From CADCTM01 sp049671305 (lineage in GTDB: Bacteria; Cyanobacteriota; Cyanobacteriia; Cyanobacteriales; Coleofasciculaceae): a stretch of 64,000 bases of DNA. Every line of letters begins with the position of its first letter. The first letter of the stretch is position 1. Below, piece after piece: positions 43,765 through 53,134 of this stretch. The position numbers and the translations under genes are program-made. The stretch is taken from NCBI GenBank assembly GCA_049671305.1, contig JBATUR010000088.1, positions 1 through 64,000 on the forward strand, written 5' to 3'. The notes beneath the pieces were generated by a model. That model saw only the letters and a list, made by a program, of their open reading frames with translations. It ran no database searches and was not told the origin of the DNA.

Positions 43765-46700
43765 ATGACGAGTAGTTACAGTGCCGATCAGATTCAAGTT
43801 CTAGAAGGGCTTGAAGCAGTGCGAAAGCGCCCAGGGATGTATATTGGTTCTACTGGACCTAGAGGACTACATCATCTAGTTTACGAGGCAGTAGACAATT
43901 CCATTGATGAGGCTCTGGCAGGTCATTGTACCAATATAGAAATTGATATTAATGCTGATGGTTCCGTCAGCGTTACAGACGACGGACGAGGTATTCCCAC
44001 TGGCATAGTTGCCAAAACTGGCAAGTCAGGAATAGAAACAGTCATGACAGTGCTGCACGCTGGCGGCAAATTTGGCGGCGGCGGTTATAAAGTATCTGGG
44101 GGACTACACGGCGTTGGTATTTCGGTGGTTAACGCCCTCTCTGAGTGGGTAGAAGTAACAGTTTGGCTCGATAATAAAATTCATACCCAGCGGTTTGAAC
44201 GAGGCATCCCCAAAACCGATTTAATTGTCAAACCTTATCATGAAGCACGAACTGGCACATCAGTTGCTTTCTTGCCAGATACACAAGTATTCACTACAGG
44301 CATTGAGTTTGACTACACGACGATCGCAGGGCGACTGCGGGAATTGGCATATTTAAATGCTGGTGTCAAAATTACCTTTAGCGATCGCCGACTGGAAGAA
44401 CCACGTATTGAAACTTACTATTACGAAGGCGGCATTCAAGAATATGTCGCCTACATGAACCGTGAAAAAGAACCTCTACACGAAGAAATTATCTATGTTC
44501 AAGGAGAGCGTAACAACGTTCAACTCGAAGTATCTTTGCAGTGGTGCGTTGATGCCTACAGTGATAACTTGCTGGGTTTTGCCAACAACATTCGTACCAT
44601 TGATGGTGGCACCCACTTAGAAGGACTAAAAGCTGTATTAACGCGGACGATGAATGCGATCGCCCGTAAGCGCAATAAAATTAAAGACTCGGAAGCCAAC
44701 CTCGGTGGCGAAAACGTCCGGGAAGGCTTAACCGGCGTCATTTCCGTCAAAGTCCCTGATCCAGAATTTGAAGGACAAACCAAAACCAAGCTGGGTAATA
44801 CCGAAGTCCGTGGTATCGTAGAATCCCTAGTTGGCGAAGTCTTAACCGAGTATCTAGAATTCCGCCCCGGTGTCGCTGATGCCATCTTAGACAAAGCGAT
44901 CCAGGCATTTAAAGCTGCAGAAGCTGCCCGTCGTGCCCGTGACTTGGTGCGTCGTAAGTCAGTACTAGAATCATCTCCCTTACCTGGTAAGCTAGCAGAT
45001 TGTAGTTCTCGCGACCCTTCAGAATCAGAAATCTTTATCGTGGAAGGCGACTCAGCGGGCGGCTGTTTTTTGGGAGATACACTTGTTGCACTAGCTGATG
45101 GACGTTCTTTGAGCTTCAAAGAAATTGTTGCTGAACAAGCAGCAGGAAAAGAGCATTTTTGCTATACCATTCGCAATAATGGCACTGTTGGGTTAGAGCG
45201 CATCATCAACCCACGCATGACCAAAGCAAATGCTGAAGTAATTAAAGTGACACTTGATAACGGCGAAACCATAATCTGTACGCCCGATCACCGCTTTATG
45301 TTGCGCGATGGAACTTATAAGCCAGCCGCATTACTTACTGCTGATGATGCACTAATGCCGCTGTATCGTAAGCTATCTGATCACGGTGAACCAGGAATAA
45401 CAATTGATGGTTATGAGTTGGTTTGGAATCCTGGTTCCGATAGCTGGCTGTTTACTCATGTTTTAGCAGATTGGCATAACCGTTGGCAGGGTATCTACCA
45501 ACAGGCAGATGGCAACCACTGCCATCATCTCGATTTTAACAAGCGTAATAATAACCCCACCAACATCCGCCGTCTGCCTGCCGAGGAACACTTGGCTTTG
45601 CACAGAGCCCATCTTGAGCAAACCTTGCATCGTCCAGATGTAATTGATAAATGCAGGGAGATTCGTCGTACAGAAGAATTCCGTGCCAAGATGCGACAAC
45701 CCCAGACGCAGCAAATTCTTTCAGAACAAGCTAAGGCACAGTGGGAAGATGAAGCTTACAAAGCTTACATGAAGGCTAAATGGCATGAGTTTTATCAAAG
45801 CAATGATGCCTACCAGCAACAAAATCGCCAACAATTGAACCAAGCGCAGCAAGACTACTGGAGTGATAAAGCCAACCGTTTAGCTCAAGCAGAGCAGGTT
45901 CGTGATTATTTCGCCAATAATCCTCAAGCACGTGAGGCTCTTTCCTTCCTTGCCAAACAACAGTGGCTAGATCAAGATTTGCTGCAATGGCGTCGAGAAA
46001 AGACACAGGAGCAATGGACGCCTGAATTCCGCGCCAAGCGTCATTCAGCGCTAAATCAAACCTACTATCGCAAAACCCTTGCTGCCTTAAAACAAATCGA
46101 AATTGAGCAAGGTAAACTGGATGTCAATGCTTATAACGCTTACCGTATCGAAACACGTGACAAATCGATGTTGCGTTTTGATACCTTCTGCAAACGTTAC
46201 TTTGAGAGTGATGAGGTTCTGGCTCGCGAAGCTGTTGCTAACTACAACCATCGCATCGTTTCTATTGAACGTCTAGAAGAACAGTTTGATGTTTACGACA
46301 TTGAAGTTCCCCACACCCATAACTTTGCTCTAGCAAGTGGAGTCTTTGTCCATAACAGTGCCAAACAAGGACGCGATCGCCAATTCCAAGCGATCCTACC
46401 TCTGCGGGGCAAAATTCTCAACATTGAGAAAACCGACGACGCTAAAATCTACAAAAATACCGAAATTCAATCCTTAATTACTGCCCTCGGTTTGGGCATT
46501 AAGGGTGAAGAATTTGACCCTAATGGTTTACGATATCACCGTATTGTGATTATGACTGACGCGGACGTAGATGGCGCCCACATCCGTACTTTGTTGTTAA
46601 CATTCTTTTATCGTTATCAACGCGCACTGGTGGATCAAGGCTACATTTATATTGCTTGCCCTCCACTTTATAAGGTAGAGCGGGGACGTAATCATTATTA

Positions 46701-46983
46701 TTGTTATAGTGAGCGCGAACTCAGTAATCTTGTCCGCAATGAGTTCCCAGCGAATGCTAATTACACGATCCAACGCTTTAAGGGTTTGGGTGAAATGATG
46801 CCGACGCAACTTTGGGATACTACTATGAATCCTGACAGTCGGACTTTGAAACGGGTAGAGATTGAGGATGCTGCTGAAGCCGATCGCGTGTTTACAGTGC
46901 TGATGGGCGATCGCGTTGCCCCACGTCGCGAATTCATCGAAACCTACGGCTCTAAACTTAATTTAACTGATTTGGACATCTAA
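43765..46983 (+). CDS. gyrB: DNA gyrase subunit B precursor with intein
   Basis: GyrB ATPase/TOPRIM subunit interrupted by an intein. The 1072-residue precursor loses residues 434-864 to leave a 641-residue GyrB. N-extein: GHKL ATPase (YIGSTGPRGLHHLVYEAVDN; DDGRGIPTG). The junction splits the TOPRIM motif EGDSAGG|SAKQGRDR. C-extein: DADVDGAHIRTLLLTFFYR and the C-terminal GEMMPTQLW. GGAG precedes the ATG. Splicing is needed for a working gyrase since the insertion lies in the active TOPRIM region. A strong terminator follows. Confidence 0.97.
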   Translation: MTSSYSADQIQVLEGLEAVRKRPGMYIGSTGPRGLHHLVYEAVDNSIDEALAGHCTNIEIDINADGSVSVTDDGRGIPTGIVAKTGKSGIETVMTVLHAGGKFGGGGYKVSGGLHGVGISVVNALSEWVEVTVWLDNKIHTQRFERGIPKTDLIVKPYHEARTGTSVAFLPDTQVFTTGIEFDYTTIAGRLRELAYLNAGVKITFSDRRLEEPRIETYYYEGGIQEYVAYMNREKEPLHEEIIYVQGERNNVQLEVSLQWCVDAYSDNLLGFANNIRTIDGGTHLEGLKAVLTRTMNAIARKRNKIKDSEANLGGENVREGLTGVISVKVPDPEFEGQTKTKLGNTEVRGIVESLVGEVLTEYLEFRPGVADAILDKAIQAFKAAEAARRARDLVRRKSVLESSPLPGKLADCSSRDPSESEIFIVEGDSAGGCFLGDTLVALADGRSLSFKEIVAEQAAGKEHFCYTIRNNGTVGLERIINPRMTKANAEVIKVTLDNGETIICTPDHRFMLRDGTYKPAALLTADDALMPLYRKLSDHGEPGITIDGYELVWNPGSDSWLFTHVLADWHNRWQGIYQQADGNHCHHLDFNKRNNNPTNIRRLPAEEHLALHRAHLEQTLHRPDVIDKCREIRRTEEFRAKMRQPQTQQILSEQAKAQWEDEAYKAYMKAKWHEFYQSNDAYQQQNRQQLNQAQQDYWSDKANRLAQAEQVRDYFANNPQAREALSFLAKQQWLDQDLLQWRREKTQEQWTPEFRAKRHSALNQTYYRKTLAALKQIEIEQGKLDVNAYNAYRIETRDKSMLRFDTFCKRYFESDEVLAREAVANYNHRIVSIERLEEQFDVYDIEVPHTHNFALASGVFVHNSAKQGRDRQFQAILPLRGKILNIEKTDDAKIYKNTEIQSLITALGLGIKGEEFDPNGLRYHRIVIMTDADVDGAHIRTLLLTFFYRYQRALVDQGYIYIACPPLYKVERGRNHYYCYSERELSNLVRNEFPANANYTIQRFKGLGEMMPTQLWDTTMNPDSRTLKRVEIEDAAEADRVFTVLMGDRVAPRREFIETYGSKLNLTDLDI
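45064..46356 (+). other. In-frame GyrB intein with HNH endonuclease domain
   Basis: The 431-residue intein starts at Cys434 (CFLGDTLVALADGRSL, block A) and ends VPHTHNFALASGVFVHN before Ser865. Block B is seen as CTPDHRFML. The middle has HNH-like residues (CHHLDFNKRNNNPTNIRRLP, His587/588 of the precursor), so it is a bifunctional homing intein; no LAGLIDADG motif was seen. The long Gln/Lys-rich helical segment after it may bind DNA. The frame is intact, so the intein should be active. Confidence 0.95.
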
Positions 46984-47001
46984 CAATTTCGGTAATTTTT
47001 T

Positions 47002-47037
47002 AAATCCCTGACTTTTTGAAGAAGTCAGGGATTTTTT
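47002..47037. terminator. Bidirectional terminator after gyrB
   Basis: A perfect 13-bp stem (AAATCCCTGACTT 47002-47014 with 47022-47034) and 7-base loop ends in T6 on the plus strand and in T-rich sequence on the minus strand. It can serve both gyrB and the convergent gene ending at 47041. Confidence 0.88.
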
Positions 47038-47040
47038 GAT

Positions 47041-47580
47041 TTAAGGAATGCGATCGCCAGGGCACAGCTTATCGATACACTGAGGACGAATCGACTGCAC
47101 TAAGCGCTTAAATTCAGGAATTTTTCTACCATTAAGGTCAAGAACTGGAATTGATACCGTAGAAGAACGATCTCGATCATAAATCACCGTTGACTCTGGT
47201 CTTCCCAGTCCAAAAGTCTTCACAGCATTTTGAGCCATTGCACAACTAATATAAAGCTGCCCCATAAAGACTTTGCCATTATTAGCCTCGTAACTATAGT
47301 AAACGCCTTGATAATTCGGACGCGGCTCACACCATTCAAAATGGGTAATCTCAATCATCTTGGCAATGTGAACATCATAGCGAGACAACGCCCCACCATA
47401 AGCAGATAAAGAAGTATCTTGGTCAGGAACCACAAAAATGCCATAGCGCTGAGTGAAGTTTCCTCCCGCCCCAGCAAAGGAAATACGAGTAATTGGCACA
47501 GCCGTTTCTGCCGTCGCCCGAATACTCCCTAAAAATGTCGCCATCATTGTTAAGGTAGCAACCCAAATGAATCGTCGCAT
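47041..47580 (-). CDS. Exported hypothetical protein
   Basis: A 179-residue protein with a signal peptide (MRRFIWVATLTMMATFLGSI, cleavage about residue 23). The mature part is not recognised; it has conserved-looking ISFAGAGGNFTQRYGIFVVP and a Cys pair near the C-terminus (QCIDKLCPGDRIP). It is the third gene of a closely spaced set of three exported proteins on the minus strand, 41 bp after the previous one. Confidence 0.55.
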   Translation of the reverse strand: MRRFIWVATLTMMATFLGSIRATAETAVPITRISFAGAGGNFTQRYGIFVVPDQDTSLSAYGGALSRYDVHIAKMIEITHFEWCEPRPNYQGVYYSYEANNGKVFMGQLYISCAMAQNAVKTFGLGRPESTVIYDRDRSSTVSIPVLDLNGRKIPEFKRLVQSIRPQCIDKLCPGDRIP

Positions 47581-47621
47581 ATACAGATATTTTGTCTTAG
47601 GAATGAATAATGAAATGTATC

Positions 47622-48329
47622 TTACAAACCAAAGCGTTGTAAAATTTTCCGGTGTCCATTTGGCACCAGCAACCTAGCCTGATTTAGTTCTTGTGGGCTG
47701 AAGCTGGTTTGAACTTGAGATGGCACACCATCAGTGAGAATAGCTTGCAGACGCCCATTTTGGAAAAACCAAACTTCTCCAGAATGGAAAAACTGTACCG
47801 CCCTAATTTGATCGCCGCGCAACCAATAACCTAAACCATCTCCAAATTCCGTCAAAGCTTCTGAAACTTGCAAAATTTGACCATTGTTGCGACGACACAA
47901 GCTATAAGTCATCGATTTATCGGTTCTCCTGGCAATTGTGCACTCTTCAAGCTGTTTCTGCATCGCCTTCCATTCTGAGCGTATCACCTCAGCAGAGACG
48001 GGTTCAGTTCGTCTCTCTACCTGTATTTCTTGGGCTTGAGAGTTGCCAGCTTGGCTACCCAGGAGACATCGATCTGGGATACCATCACCGTCATCATCAA
48101 TCCTGGCATCATTTTGTTTGCCATCGCCATCACAATCAATTGCCGGACCAATCATGGTTGAGGCAATTTTCTCTGTTTTTTCTAATCCTATCGGAGAAGC
48201 CACATTTTGATGAAAAGCTTCTACAGCGATCGCAGGGGATGCCTGAGTCAAGACTGGCAACTGACCACAAACCGACACTAGCAGTCCTAATGCCATCAAT
48301 CTTAGTGAATTTGGCTGTAATTGCTTCAT
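47622..48329 (-). CDS. Exported protein with Asp-rich calcium-binding-like repeats
   Basis: A 235-residue protein from ATG 48329 (a TTG 27 bp upstream is possible). It has a signal peptide (SLRLMALGLLVSVCGQLPVL) and a short Asp-rich stretch DCDGDGKQNDARIDDDGDGI resembling thrombospondin type-3/EF-like calcium loops, ending in a Cys. The C-terminal half (EECTIARRTDKSMTYSLCRR etc.) is unknown. Probably secreted or periplasmic; second gene of the exported trio. Confidence 0.6.
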   Translation of the reverse strand: MKQLQPNSLRLMALGLLVSVCGQLPVLTQASPAIAVEAFHQNVASPIGLEKTEKIASTMIGPAIDCDGDGKQNDARIDDDGDGIPDRCLLGSQAGNSQAQEIQVERRTEPVSAEVIRSEWKAMQKQLEECTIARRTDKSMTYSLCRRNNGQILQVSEALTEFGDGLGYWLRGDQIRAVQFFHSGEVWFFQNGRLQAILTDGVPSQVQTSFSPQELNQARLLVPNGHRKILQRFGL

Positions 48330-48396
48330 TTTCAAGGTGAAGGGACGATTCTTCAAGGATGGCTAATTTTGACGGTGTTGTCAAAATTTTGGGGCT

Positions 48397-48849
48397 TTAA
48401 GTGCAAACTACCTGTCCCCATTTCGGCTTATTGCCAATGCCAGGTTCTATACACTCAAATGGCTGAATCTTGCCATTAGGCATTAATCCATAAGTATGAA
48501 ACCAACCGCTATTCCAATAACCAAATGTAATGGCAGACAAACTCGTACATCCTGTGATGATTTGAGTGGCAACATTTTCCTGTAGACGAAAAGAATTCAT
48601 GAGCGTTTCGGCGGCTGGTCCTTTAAACCCAAAGGTATAAGACATGGGGCGACCTTTTGGATAATCACTTCTAAATTTGGACTGGTCATCGACTCTGGTG
48701 ATGATGTCAACGTTGAGAGTACCTTGTAATCTTTGTTGGGCATCGGCAATTGCTGATAAACATTGTTGTTCAGTGCTGGCTTGGGCGGGCACAATAGGAA
48801 TGAGTGTTATTAAGGAAATCAATGCCAAGCTGAGGGGAAGTTTTTGCAT
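48397..48849 (-). CDS. Exported hypothetical protein
   Basis: A 150-residue protein with a signal peptide (MQKLPLSLALISLITLIPIV, cleavage near AQAS, residue 24). Cys residues in CLSAIADAQQRLQ, GCTSLSAITFGYWNSGW, PFECIEP and the final Cys suggest disulphides. The family is unknown to me. First gene of the set of three exported proteins; 67-bp gap before the next. Confidence 0.55.
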   Translation of the reverse strand: MQKLPLSLALISLITLIPIVPAQASTEQQCLSAIADAQQRLQGTLNVDIITRVDDQSKFRSDYPKGRPMSYTFGFKGPAAETLMNSFRLQENVATQIITGCTSLSAITFGYWNSGWFHTYGLMPNGKIQPFECIEPGIGNKPKWGQVVCT

Positions 48850-49168
48850 TTTGCTAATGCTAGTGAATGACGACTTTATTAACCGCTACCCTCGCGAGGG
48901 AGGGTACATAATAAGATTTTAGGTATCCTTGTCTTGAAATGTCTCCCCTAGAAACTCGACTTAGTTTCCAGCCAATTTCTGGACAAGAAGACCTGAGCAA
49001 AGCCAGTTTTGTTAACAAACACCCTGAGCTTCGTCAGAAGCCTCTTTGCGTAAGAATTCTTAACAGCAATTCTCAGAAAATCAGTTTAATCTAACACTTT
49101 GGGCACATTTTCGCTCTTTTGTAAGTAGAAACACAAATAGCCATCAATTTTAGGGAAAGAAATTTAGC
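48850..49168. other. Region upstream of heme oxygenase with CCCTCGCGAGGG palindrome
   Basis: These 319 bp hold the divergent promoters of the exported trio and ho1. A perfect 12-bp palindrome lies at 48889-48900. No regulator site I recognise; GGGAAAG near 49153 is the likely ho1 ribosome-binding site. Confidence 0.4.
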
Positions 49169-49888
49169 ATGAGTAGCAATTTAGCCACCAAGTTGCGTGA
49201 AGGCACGAAAAAAGCTCACACAATGGCGGAAAATGTTGGGTTTATCAAATGCTTCTTAAAGGGCGTTGTTGAGAAAACCTCTTACCGCAAGCTAGTATCA
49301 AACCTCTACTTCGTCTACTCGGCGATGGAAGAAGAGATGGAGCGTCTCCAGACTCATCCCATCATCTCAAAAATCTACTTCCCACAGTTAAACCGCACAA
49401 AGAGTCTGGAGCAGGACTTAACTTACTACTATGGTTCAAACTGGCGCGAGTCAGTTGCACCTTCTGCTGCTACGAAAGAGTATGTACAGCGTATTCGCTC
49501 TATTGCTGCAACGCAACCAGAATTGTTGATTGCTCATTCCTACACGCGCTATATCGGTGATTTATCTGGTGGGCAAATTCTCAAAAAGATTGCTCAGAAA
49601 GGCATGAATTTAGCAGAAGGCGGCGAGGGTACTGCTTTCTATGAGTTTAATGATATTCCTGATGAGAAGGCGTTTAAGGCTAACTACCGGGCAGCTTTGA
49701 ATGAGCTTCCTATTGATGAAGCAGCAGCAGATCAAATTGTCGAGGAAGCAAATGCCACCTTTGGCATGAATATGAAGCTGTTCCAGGAACTTGAAGGCAA
49801 TCTAATTAAAGCTGTTGGTCGGATGTTATTTAACTCGATTACACGTCGTCGGGCTCGCGGCAGCACGGAACTTGCTACAGCCGAATAA
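49169..49888 (+). CDS. ho1: Heme oxygenase 1
   Basis: Ferredoxin-dependent opening of heme to biliverdin IX-alpha, CO and iron, first step to phycobilins of phycobilisomes and phytochrome-like chromophores. The 239-residue protein has the proximal His region REGTKKAHTMAENVGF, the distal helix GDLSGGQILKKIA and the usual length. Monocistronic; followed by a terminator. Confidence 0.95.
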   Translation: MSSNLATKLREGTKKAHTMAENVGFIKCFLKGVVEKTSYRKLVSNLYFVYSAMEEEMERLQTHPIISKIYFPQLNRTKSLEQDLTYYYGSNWRESVAPSAATKEYVQRIRSIAATQPELLIAHSYTRYIGDLSGGQILKKIAQKGMNLAEGGEGTAFYEFNDIPDEKAFKANYRAALNELPIDEAAADQIVEEANATFGMNMKLFQELEGNLIKAVGRMLFNSITRRRARGSTELATAE

Positions 49889-49910
49889 ACTACCTTACTA
49901 CTTTAAGTTT

Positions 49911-49941
49911 AAAAGGCATCCTTTATGGATGTCTTTTTTTT
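49911..49941 (+). terminator. Terminator after ho1
   Basis: GGCATCC (49915-49921) pairs with GGATGTC (49927-49933) around TTTAT and is followed by eight T. It lies just after the ho1 stop. Confidence 0.85.
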
Positions 49942-50351
49942 TGCTTATTAATCGTCAGGTTAGATAAAAGATTAATAAAAATAAGTATTGTTGATAGCGC
50001 TAGCTGCAAGTTTTGTAGAGTTTTATATTCGAGAATTGCTGGAAGCTTTACAACTGCTTACTATCAGCATTACTTACCGTTACTATTCATAATTCTTTAC
50101 CTAGCAAAATTGAAATTAACAACTGCTAATGAAATAATATATAAGGTGTGTAATACAAGTCATACACCTGTATGACGATTCAATAATTAACTTTTTTCTT
50201 AAAGCGATGATTACCGCACTAAGAAGCGAAGTTTTTACCGAAATTATCAACATTCTCGGTAAATAGTTGTTCTTTTCTTTCAAGGTTTACCAAAAGTTAT
50301 GTTCAAGAAAGATTTACATACAAAAACATAGAATACTTAGGTGCTATACCC
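49942..50351. other. AT-rich gap before the small ORF
   Basis: AT-rich intergenic DNA of 410 bp with no recognised RNA or repeat. CATACACCTGTATG near 50162 is an imperfect palindrome, function unknown. Confidence 0.3.
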
Positions 50352-50516
50352 ATGCAAGCATTACCGTATAACAGTTTGAGAGATCGTCTTACATTTTATT
50401 TCAGAAATTTAATATGTTGTTTTAGTGAAGAATCTGATAAAACACTGGCAATCTTTTACAAAGCAGTGCAAATATTAAAGAAAGATTTAGTCAGATTGCA
50501 AAAACTCATAAATTAG
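50352..50516 (+). CDS. Possible 54-residue small protein
   Basis: An open frame starting MQALPYNSLRDRLTFYFRNL and ending LVRLQKLIN, mixed basic/hydrophobic and helical in look. Only a weak AGG precedes it. It lies in a long gap and I know no homologue; it may be noise. Given as a candidate only. Confidence 0.25.
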   Translation: MQALPYNSLRDRLTFYFRNLICCFSEESDKTLAIFYKAVQILKKDLVRLQKLIN

Positions 50517-50680
50517 GATGAAATCAATGTTAGGCAAACATACCTAGAAGTTTTCTTAAAGATTGAATTTCACGATAAACCTGCTTTGTTGGCGCGAAGC
50601 TATGTATCTTGCTCTGTATCGCCTATCAACTTCCGATTATCACCATTATCAACCTCAAGTTTTTTAAGGAGCTTTAATCT

Positions 50681-51217
50681 ATGTCTCAATTTATGCCCAA
50701 AACACTAACCGCCACCGTAGACGCTACTGCATTCACAAATGCTCATAGCTTGACTTTGTTCGGCAAGGGCGGCAACATCCCTGATGGTTTCGGCAGTTTT
50801 CAGGATGACATTATCGTTACGGAAAATTTCCAGCTTAACGATGTGATGGTTACGCTCAAAGGCATGGAACACACTTGGGTAGGCGATCTCGTTGTTCGCT
50901 TGCATCACGTAGAAACTGAAACGATCATTGATCTGTTTCGGCGTCCTGGTCAACCTCACTTTTCTTCTAGTGGTTATAGCAACGACCTGCGAGGAGATTA
51001 TAGCTTTAGCGATCGCGTTGATGGCAATTCCCATAACTTTGACTCAGCAGCAGCGTCAAATGCAGTTATCCCCAGCGGCAGCTACACCTCACTTCAACCT
51101 CTTGCCAAGTTTAACGGTTTGTCCTCAACAGGCACTTGGCGGCTGATCATTAATGACTGCTCGGCAGGTGACTCTGGCTTTCTCGACTCCTGGAGTTTAA
51201 ATCTTGAGCGCGGCTAA
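50681..51217 (+). CDS. Stand-alone P-domain (proprotein convertase P) protein
   Basis: A 178-residue protein that is almost wholly a P/Homo B domain: the jelly-roll pattern VTLKGMEHTWVGDLVVRLHH, DFSFSDRV-like, GTWRLIINDCSAGDSGFLDS and final WSLNL. Normally this domain is C-terminal to subtilisin-like proteases; here no protease is fused or adjacent. There is no obvious signal peptide (start MSQFMPKTLTATVD). It may be a carbohydrate/protein-binding or inhibitory module; role unknown. GGAG precedes the ATG; a perfect terminator hairpin follows. Confidence 0.8.
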   Translation: MSQFMPKTLTATVDATAFTNAHSLTLFGKGGNIPDGFGSFQDDIIVTENFQLNDVMVTLKGMEHTWVGDLVVRLHHVETETIIDLFRRPGQPHFSSSGYSNDLRGDYSFSDRVDGNSHNFDSAAASNAVIPSGSYTSLQPLAKFNGLSSTGTWRLIINDCSAGDSGFLDSWSLNLERG

Positions 51218-51270
51218 TTACAGTTTGCCCGTGGAATTAGCTTTATTAGTACGCTATACAAAACTAAAAT

Positions 51271-51305
51271 ACACAGGAGAGTAAATCATAAATCTCCTGT
51301 GTTTT
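51271..51305 (+). terminator. Terminator after the P-domain gene
   Basis: A perfect 10-bp stem ACACAGGAGA (51271-51280) with TCTCCTGTGT (51293-51302), loop 12 bases, then TTT. Confidence 0.75.
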
Positions 51306-51983
51306 CTAATTGAGCCAGTGCTTGAGCTTTTAGCATTTCGTTTTACCTATATTTCAATAAACTGATAATTAATTTTGATGATTTAGGTCTTTGCTAAAGA
51401 AAGAGCAAAAAGCAATTGAATAATACTAAGTAGTTTCTTGGTATTACTTCAATACAGTTATTCTAAATAGAAAAGAACAGCATTTGCACTCAGTAACTTC
51501 TAGAATTTTTAATCAATCTTGCCGTCTTTTGGGGCAGCGCCATCATTAATTTGAGAAGCACTCATTCACTCAAGTTAGATAAAAATATAAGTTACAACTT
51601 TGTAGATCCATCTGCTCATAGTTTATTATGCTTTGAAGACAATTGCTGGATCGACACGAGTCGCTTTTACAATTAATAAAGGAACTGTACTACCTTACGC
51701 CCAACTTGACATTTCATAAATGTTAAATAAACAGTTGTCAGGCAATAGCATTAACCAGGGTGGAATGGAAGGAATGCTACGCCAATTAATGCTAAATGAA
51801 ATTTATTAAAAATCAAGCTTTCACTAATACAATCTTGCTTTATAATAAAATTTTTTGCCCATTGCATCGTTGGGTCAGTACTGTTTCTCTTCAACCAAAT
51901 TTAAATTAAAGCAATCTATTTATGACGACCATTGTATATATTTAAATAAGTTGCTTTGTGGATTAGATGCTATTAAAAAAATG
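51306..51983. other. Gene-poor AT-rich gap
   Basis: About 680 bp of AT-rich DNA. The only short frame I noticed, 29 codons from 51720, is too short to support. No tRNA or transposon end was recognised. Confidence 0.35.
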
Positions 51984-53021
51984 TCAAATTCCTTTAAATC
52001 CCACACCAGTTTCCGCATCTTCCAGCTTAATAGTAGCGCGTATCTTACGTCGAATTCCCAATTGACTTATAACAATACCCGCCAGAACCACACTACCACC
52101 AATATATTGAGGTAAAGTTGGTACTTCGTTCAAAATTAAATAGGCGGCAATAATTCCTGCAATTGGACTAAAAGAGCTTGCTAAAGAAACTTTAGACGGC
52201 GTAGAATTCTTTAGACCAATAAACCAGCATGACTGACCCAAAGCAACAATTACCCCGCCGTAAACTAACATCCACTGCCACAAAAAAGGTGACCAAGCAT
52301 CAGCAAAATGCTCGTTACCATAAAGATATAAAGCGGCAACAAAAAATATTAAAGTTCCTAATGCTGTACGAAAAACTGTAAAAATCCCTAAAGGAATTTG
52401 GTTGAGTCCAAGTTTACTAAAAATAGTAGAAACAGCTAAGGCAATTGCTCCTAATGCTGCCAATATTTCACCACCTCCTACATTACTTAAACTTTGTACA
52501 CTGCTTGTATCTTCCCACAAAACTTGCAAAAATAAAGTGATAGCAACGCCAGCTAAAGAAACAAGCGCACCTGCAACTTGCAAAAAATTAACTCGTTCTT
52601 TTAAAAAGATTACAGATAAAGCCAAAACCAGAGGTGGTTCAATTCGTCCAACTAAAATTACGTTAGTAACCATTGAACGAGAAAGCGCTGTAAATATTAA
52701 AGCAGGTGCTAAAGCGCCGGACAAAATTGCTATTATTATTAAACTAAGCCAAGATTTTTTAGAAAGCTGACTTATTGAGGATAGATTTAATTGTTGCCGA
52801 TAAATTAAAATTAATGCCATTAAGGCGCAAAGATTGCCGACAAATAAAAGATTACAAAAAGAAATAGGATTTCTGCCCTCAATTAAGTTTTGAGCCCCAA
52901 TTTCTGTTATACGCCGCGTCACTGCACCAGAAGCACCAAAGATAATGATCGCTAACCAGAGATACAATTGTCCTGGAACATAGCTAAAGAAATTAGAAAC
53001 ACTATTCACTAGTTTGGTCAT
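51984..53021 (-). CDS. EamA/DMT-family transporter
   Basis: A 345-residue integral membrane protein with about ten hydrophobic segments in two EamA-like halves, e.g. LYLWLAIIIFGASGAVTR and the second half with IIAAYLILNEVPTLPQYIGG. Drug/metabolite transporters of this type export or import small metabolites; the substrate is not predictable. Divergent from the HpnB-like gene with 113 bp between. Confidence 0.88.
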   Translation of the reverse strand: MTKLVNSVSNFFSYVPGQLYLWLAIIIFGASGAVTRRITEIGAQNLIEGRNPISFCNLLFVGNLCALMALILIYRQQLNLSSISQLSKKSWLSLIIIAILSGALAPALIFTALSRSMVTNVILVGRIEPPLVLALSVIFLKERVNFLQVAGALVSLAGVAITLFLQVLWEDTSSVQSLSNVGGGEILAALGAIALAVSTIFSKLGLNQIPLGIFTVFRTALGTLIFFVAALYLYGNEHFADAWSPFLWQWMLVYGGVIVALGQSCWFIGLKNSTPSKVSLASSFSPIAGIIAAYLILNEVPTLPQYIGGSVVLAGIVISQLGIRRKIRATIKLEDAETGVGFKGI

Positions 53022-53134
53022 GATTTTCTGTAAGTTAAATCAGTCCACAACAAATTAAAGCATATTTTCTCATCTCACACCAGTAGCATCACTGTATACT
53101 TACTTTTTATAGAGCAAGACTGCACAGTAAAATT

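Noticed and set aside
44556..45119. A 187-codon open frame on the minus strand within gyrB
   Set aside because: Its low-complexity Ser/Pro/Arg content and full overlap with the conserved GyrB coding sequence mark it as an antisense shadow.
51720..51809. A 29-codon open frame
   Set aside because: Too short, no good ribosome-binding site and no features to support it.
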